From the NCBI RefSeq assembly GCF_004681965.1, contig NZ_SMLL01000001.1, forward strand, positions 806,001 through 870,000: a DNA stretch of 64,000 bases. Direction: 5' to 3'. The first letter of the stretch is position 1; every line of letters begins with the position of its first letter. Both the position numbers and the translations under genes were made by a program. This document shows positions 61,928 through 64,000 of this stretch, in pieces. Source of the DNA: Ramlibacter rhizophilus (lineage in GTDB: Bacteria; Pseudomonadota; Gammaproteobacteria; Burkholderiales; Burkholderiaceae_C). The notes beneath the pieces are model-generated. The model did no database searches. It was not told the DNA's origin and saw nothing but the letters and a program-made list of their open reading frames with translations.

Positions 61928-61956
61928 TTGGCAAGGCGGGCAGCCGGGATTACAAT
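61928..61956 (+). promoter_or_regulatory. Sigma70-type promoter of rimP-nusA
   Basis: TTGGCA (61928-61933), a 17-nt spacer and TACAAT (61951-61956) form a good sigma70 promoter. Transcription should start near 61963, about 100 nt before the rimP start and 13 nt before the terminator-like hairpin. Confidence 0.75.
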
Positions 61957-61975
61957 CTCGCGCTGACGACCAAAC

Positions 61976-62004
61976 CGGGCGGGTACTGACCGCCCGTTTT
62001 TTTT
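61976..62004 (+). terminator. Promoter-proximal terminator/attenuator in the rimP-nusA leader
   Basis: CGGGCGG, GTACTGA, CCGCCCG is followed by eight T residues; CCAAA before and TTTGG after add an outer stem. It lies within about 45 nt of the predicted start of the rimP-nusA transcript. NusA enhances pausing and intrinsic termination, so this could provide feedback on nusA. Confidence 0.8.
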
Positions 62005-62062
62005 GGTCGCCCGGAAATCTCAAGGCCGAGCCAGTCGGCCGGCAAAGGAACTCAGGCTTTCA

Positions 62063-62629
62063 GTGGCACTTCAGGACATCGTCGAACAAGTCGTGACCGG
62101 GCTCGGCTACGAGCTGGTGGAGATCGAGCGCTCCGCCGGCGGCCTGCTGCGCATCACCATCGACCTGCCCTGGGCGCCTGGTTCCGAGGAATACGTCACC
62201 GTCGAGGACTGCGAGAAGGTCACGCGGCAACTTCAGTTCACCCTGGAGGTCGAAGAGGTCGCCTATTCGCGGCTGGAGGTGTCCTCGCCGGGTATCGACC
62301 GGCCGCTTCGCGGCGAGCGTGACTTCGAGCGCTTCGAGGGCGAGGTGATCGACCTCACCCTCAAGGCGCCCATGGGCGCCGCGGCGGCGGGCCAGGTGGC
62401 GGCCAATCGCAAGAAGTTTCGCGGCACGCTCGAGCGTGCCGAGGGCGGCGGCTGGCAGATCACCTGGAGTGACGAGCCGCCACCGCCACCCGGCCGCAAG
62501 GTCAGCAAGAAAAAGGAGGCGCCCGTGCAGGTGCTCGGCTTCGAACTGGCCGAGCTCAAGGAGGCACGCCTGGCGCCCATCGTGAATTTCAAGGGGCGCC
62601 GCCCCAAGTCAGTTGCAGGAGAGTCGTGA
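62063..62629 (+). CDS. rimP: Ribosome maturation factor RimP
   Basis: RimP assists assembly of the 30S ribosomal subunit. The 188 residues have the N-terminal domain ([43 protein letters not shown]) with [12 protein letters not shown], and an SH3-like C-terminal domain that carries a Pro/Lys-rich insert ([15 protein letters not shown]). The GTG at 62063 gives the family start [15 protein letters not shown] lies 12 nt upstream. nusA begins one base after its stop, so both are one operon, usually continued by infB. Confidence 0.96.
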   Translation: MALQDIVEQVVTGLGYELVEIERSAGGLLRITIDLPWAPGSEEYVTVEDCEKVTRQLQFTLEVEEVAYSRLEVSSPGIDRPLRGERDFERFEGEVIDLTLKAPMGAAAAGQVAANRKKFRGTLERAEGGGWQITWSDEPPPPPGRKVSKKKEAPVQVLGFELAELKEARLAPIVNFKGRRPKSVAGES

Positions 62630-62630
62630 G

Positions 62631-64000
62631 ATGAATCGCGAAATGTTGATGCTGGTCGAGGCCATCTCGCGCGAGAAGAACGTGGAGCGCGACGTGGTCT
62701 TCGGCGCCGTGGAGTCGGCGCTGGCGCAGGCCACCAAGAAGCTGTACTCGGGCGAGGTGGACATCCGCGTGGCCATCGACCGGGACACGGGCGAATACGA
62801 GACCTTCCGCCGCTGGCTGGTGGTGCCCGATTCGGCCGGCCTGCAGAACCCCGAGGCCGAGGAACTCCTCATGGACGCTCGCGAGCGCGTGTCCGATGTG
62901 GAGGAGGGCGACTACATCGAGGAGCCCATCGCCTCCGTGCCCATCGGCCGCATCGGCGCCATGGCCGCCAAGCAGGTGATCCTGCAGAAGATCCGCGACG
63001 CCGAGCGCGAGATGCTGCTGAACGACTTCATGTCCCGCGGCGACAAGATCTTCGTGGGCACCGTCAAGCGCATGGACAAGGGCGACATCATCGTCGAGAG
63101 CGGGCGCGTGGAAGGGCGCCTGCGCCGCGGCGAGATGATCCCCAAGGAAAACCTGCGCAACGGCGACCGCGTGCGCGCCATGATCATGGAGGTGGACCTC
63201 ACCCTGCGCGGCGCGCCCATCATCCTGTCGCGCTCGGCGCCCGAGTTCATGATCGAGCTGTTCCGCCAGGAAGTGCCCGAGATCGAGCAGGGCCTGCTGG
63301 AGATCAAGAGCTGCGCCCGCGACCCCGGTTCGCGCGCCAAGATCGCCGTCCTGTCGCACGACAAGCGGGTCGACCCCATCGGCACCTGCGTGGGCGTGCG
63401 CGGCACGCGCGTGAATGCCGTCACCAACGAGCTGGCGGGCGAGCGGGTGGACATCGTGCTGTGGTCCGAGGACCCGGCGCAGTTCGTCATCGGCGCACTG
63501 GCGCCGGCCAACGTCCAGTCCATCGTGGTGGACGAGGAAAAGCACGCCATGGACGTGGTGGTGGACGAGGAGAACCTCGCCATCGCCATCGGCCGGGGCG
63601 GCCAGAACGTCCGCCTGGCTTCCGACCTCACGGGCTGGAAGATCAACATCATGGACGCCAACGAATCGGCCCAGAAGCAGGCCGAGGAGACCAGCTCCAT
63701 GCGCGCCCTCTTCATGGAGAAGCTGGACGTGGACGAAGAGATCGCCGACATCCTGATCTCCGAGGGCTTCACCAGCCTTGAAGAAGTGGCCTACGTCCCC
63801 ATCCAGGAAATGCTGGACATCGAATCGTTCGACGAGGACACCGTCAACGAGCTGCGAGTCCGCGCGAAGGATGCGCTTCTGACCATGGAGATTGCCCGCG
63901 AGGAAAGCGTGGAACAGGTCTCGCAGGACCTGCGCACCCTGGAAGGGCTGACGCCCTCACTGATTGGCAAGCTGGCTGAGGCCGGCGTGCATACCCGCGA
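62631..64000 (+). CDS. nusA: Transcription termination/antitermination factor NusA (cut by window end)
   Basis: NusA binds RNA polymerase and modulates pausing, termination and antitermination. The 456 residues seen include the N-terminal polymerase-binding domain ([20 protein letters not shown]), the S1 domain ([19 protein letters not shown]), the KH domains ([18 protein letters not shown] and [15 protein letters not shown]) and the first acidic repeat region near the end. The remaining C-terminal residues lie beyond 64000. GCAGGAGAG precedes the ATG. The gene follows rimP by one base. Confidence 0.97.
   Translation, partial: MNREMLMLVEAISREKNVERDVVFGAVESALAQATKKLYSGEVDIRVAIDRDTGEYETFRRWLVVPDSAGLQNPEAEELLMDARERVSDVEEGDYIEEPIASVPIGRIGAMAAKQVILQKIRDAEREMLLNDFMSRGDKIFVGTVKRMDKGDIIVESGRVEGRLRRGEMIPKENLRNGDRVRAMIMEVDLTLRGAPIILSRSAPEFMIELFRQEVPEIEQGLLEIKSCARDPGSRAKIAVLSHDKRVDPIGTCVGVRGTRVNAVTNELAGERVDIVLWSEDPAQFVIGALAPANVQSIVVDEEKHAMDVVVDEENLAIAIGRGGQNVRLASDLTGWKINIMDANESAQKQAEETSSMRALFMEKLDVDEEIADILISEGFTSLEEVAYVPIQEMLDIESFDEDTVNELRVRAKDALLTMEIAREESVEQVSQDLRTLEGLTPSLIGKLAEAGVHTR

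Noticed and set aside
61802-62060. PIP box or TTCG-type HrpB/HrpX site for the effector-like gene
   Set aside because: No pair of TTCG elements at 15-16 nt spacing was found upstream on the minus strand.

Overview
The window is very G+C-rich, densely packed DNA from a betaproteobacterium, most likely a member of the Comamonadaceae (Burkholderiales). The evidence is the set and order of housekeeping genes (map-glnD, bolA-yciB, rimP-nusA), several Liv-type and Bug-type transport proteins, and palindromic repeats of a kind I associate with this family. I cannot name the genus. There are no rRNA or tRNA genes, CRISPR arrays or insertion sequences. About 50 protein genes are supported; two are cut by the window edges, one on the left and nusA on the right.

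Layout. 1-3.3 kb: peptide deformylase between two unrecognised genes. One (left edge, minus strand) carries a CheD/CNF-like Ser-Cys-His pattern. The other (1818-3278) has an effector-like N-terminus and a close match to a HrpL-type hrp box upstream. 3.2-10.9 kb: map-glnD (minus) and purL (plus), the latter with a palindromic repeat inserted in frame. 10.9-15.4 kb: an exported methyltransferase-like protein, a DUF2189-like membrane protein, a sensor kinase and a DUF1624-like membrane protein. 15.6-19.1 kb: a tight minus-strand operon selO-msrB-yciB-bolA-PpiC, centred on redox repair, envelope and protein folding. 19.3-37 kb: a catabolic block. It has an acyl-CoA synthetase, a five-gene Liv-type ABC importer, a bifunctional FadB-like enzyme, thiolase, two acyl-CoA dehydrogenases, a short-chain dehydrogenase, a PaaI-type thioesterase, an MDR-family reductase and a GST-like protein. 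Together these would import and beta-oxidise acyl or branched/aromatic acids.

37-41.4 kb: a LysR/Bug pair, a lipoprotein alpha/beta hydrolase and a transglutaminase-like protease. 41.4-46.8 kb: a five-gene minus-strand operon of two GT-C-like membrane proteins, GtrA, a HAD phosphatase and a UbiA-family protein whose motifs resemble polyprenyl-phosphate phosphoribosyltransferase. I infer a polyprenyl-phosphate-pentose glycosylation cassette. 47-51 kb: a small repeat-bearing lipoprotein, a membrane protein and a hybrid sensor kinase. 51.2-53.8 kb: a short Arg-rich ORF and a strong terminator ahead of an Arg/Lys/Orn decarboxylase. 54-60.4 kb: fabI and a yejABEF-type peptide importer. 60.4-61.8 kb: a lower-G+C gene with a long Pro/Ser-rich, acid-free N-terminus, the third effector candidate. 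61.9-64 kb: promoter, leader terminator, rimP and nusA.

The most unusual content is the three dispersed effector-like genes, the DPPR-synthase-like glycosylation operon and the decarboxylase leader. Several genes also show a -10-like box a few bases before the start codon with no ribosome binding site, which suggests leaderless transcripts. All functional claims rest on motifs read by eye; no database comparison was possible.
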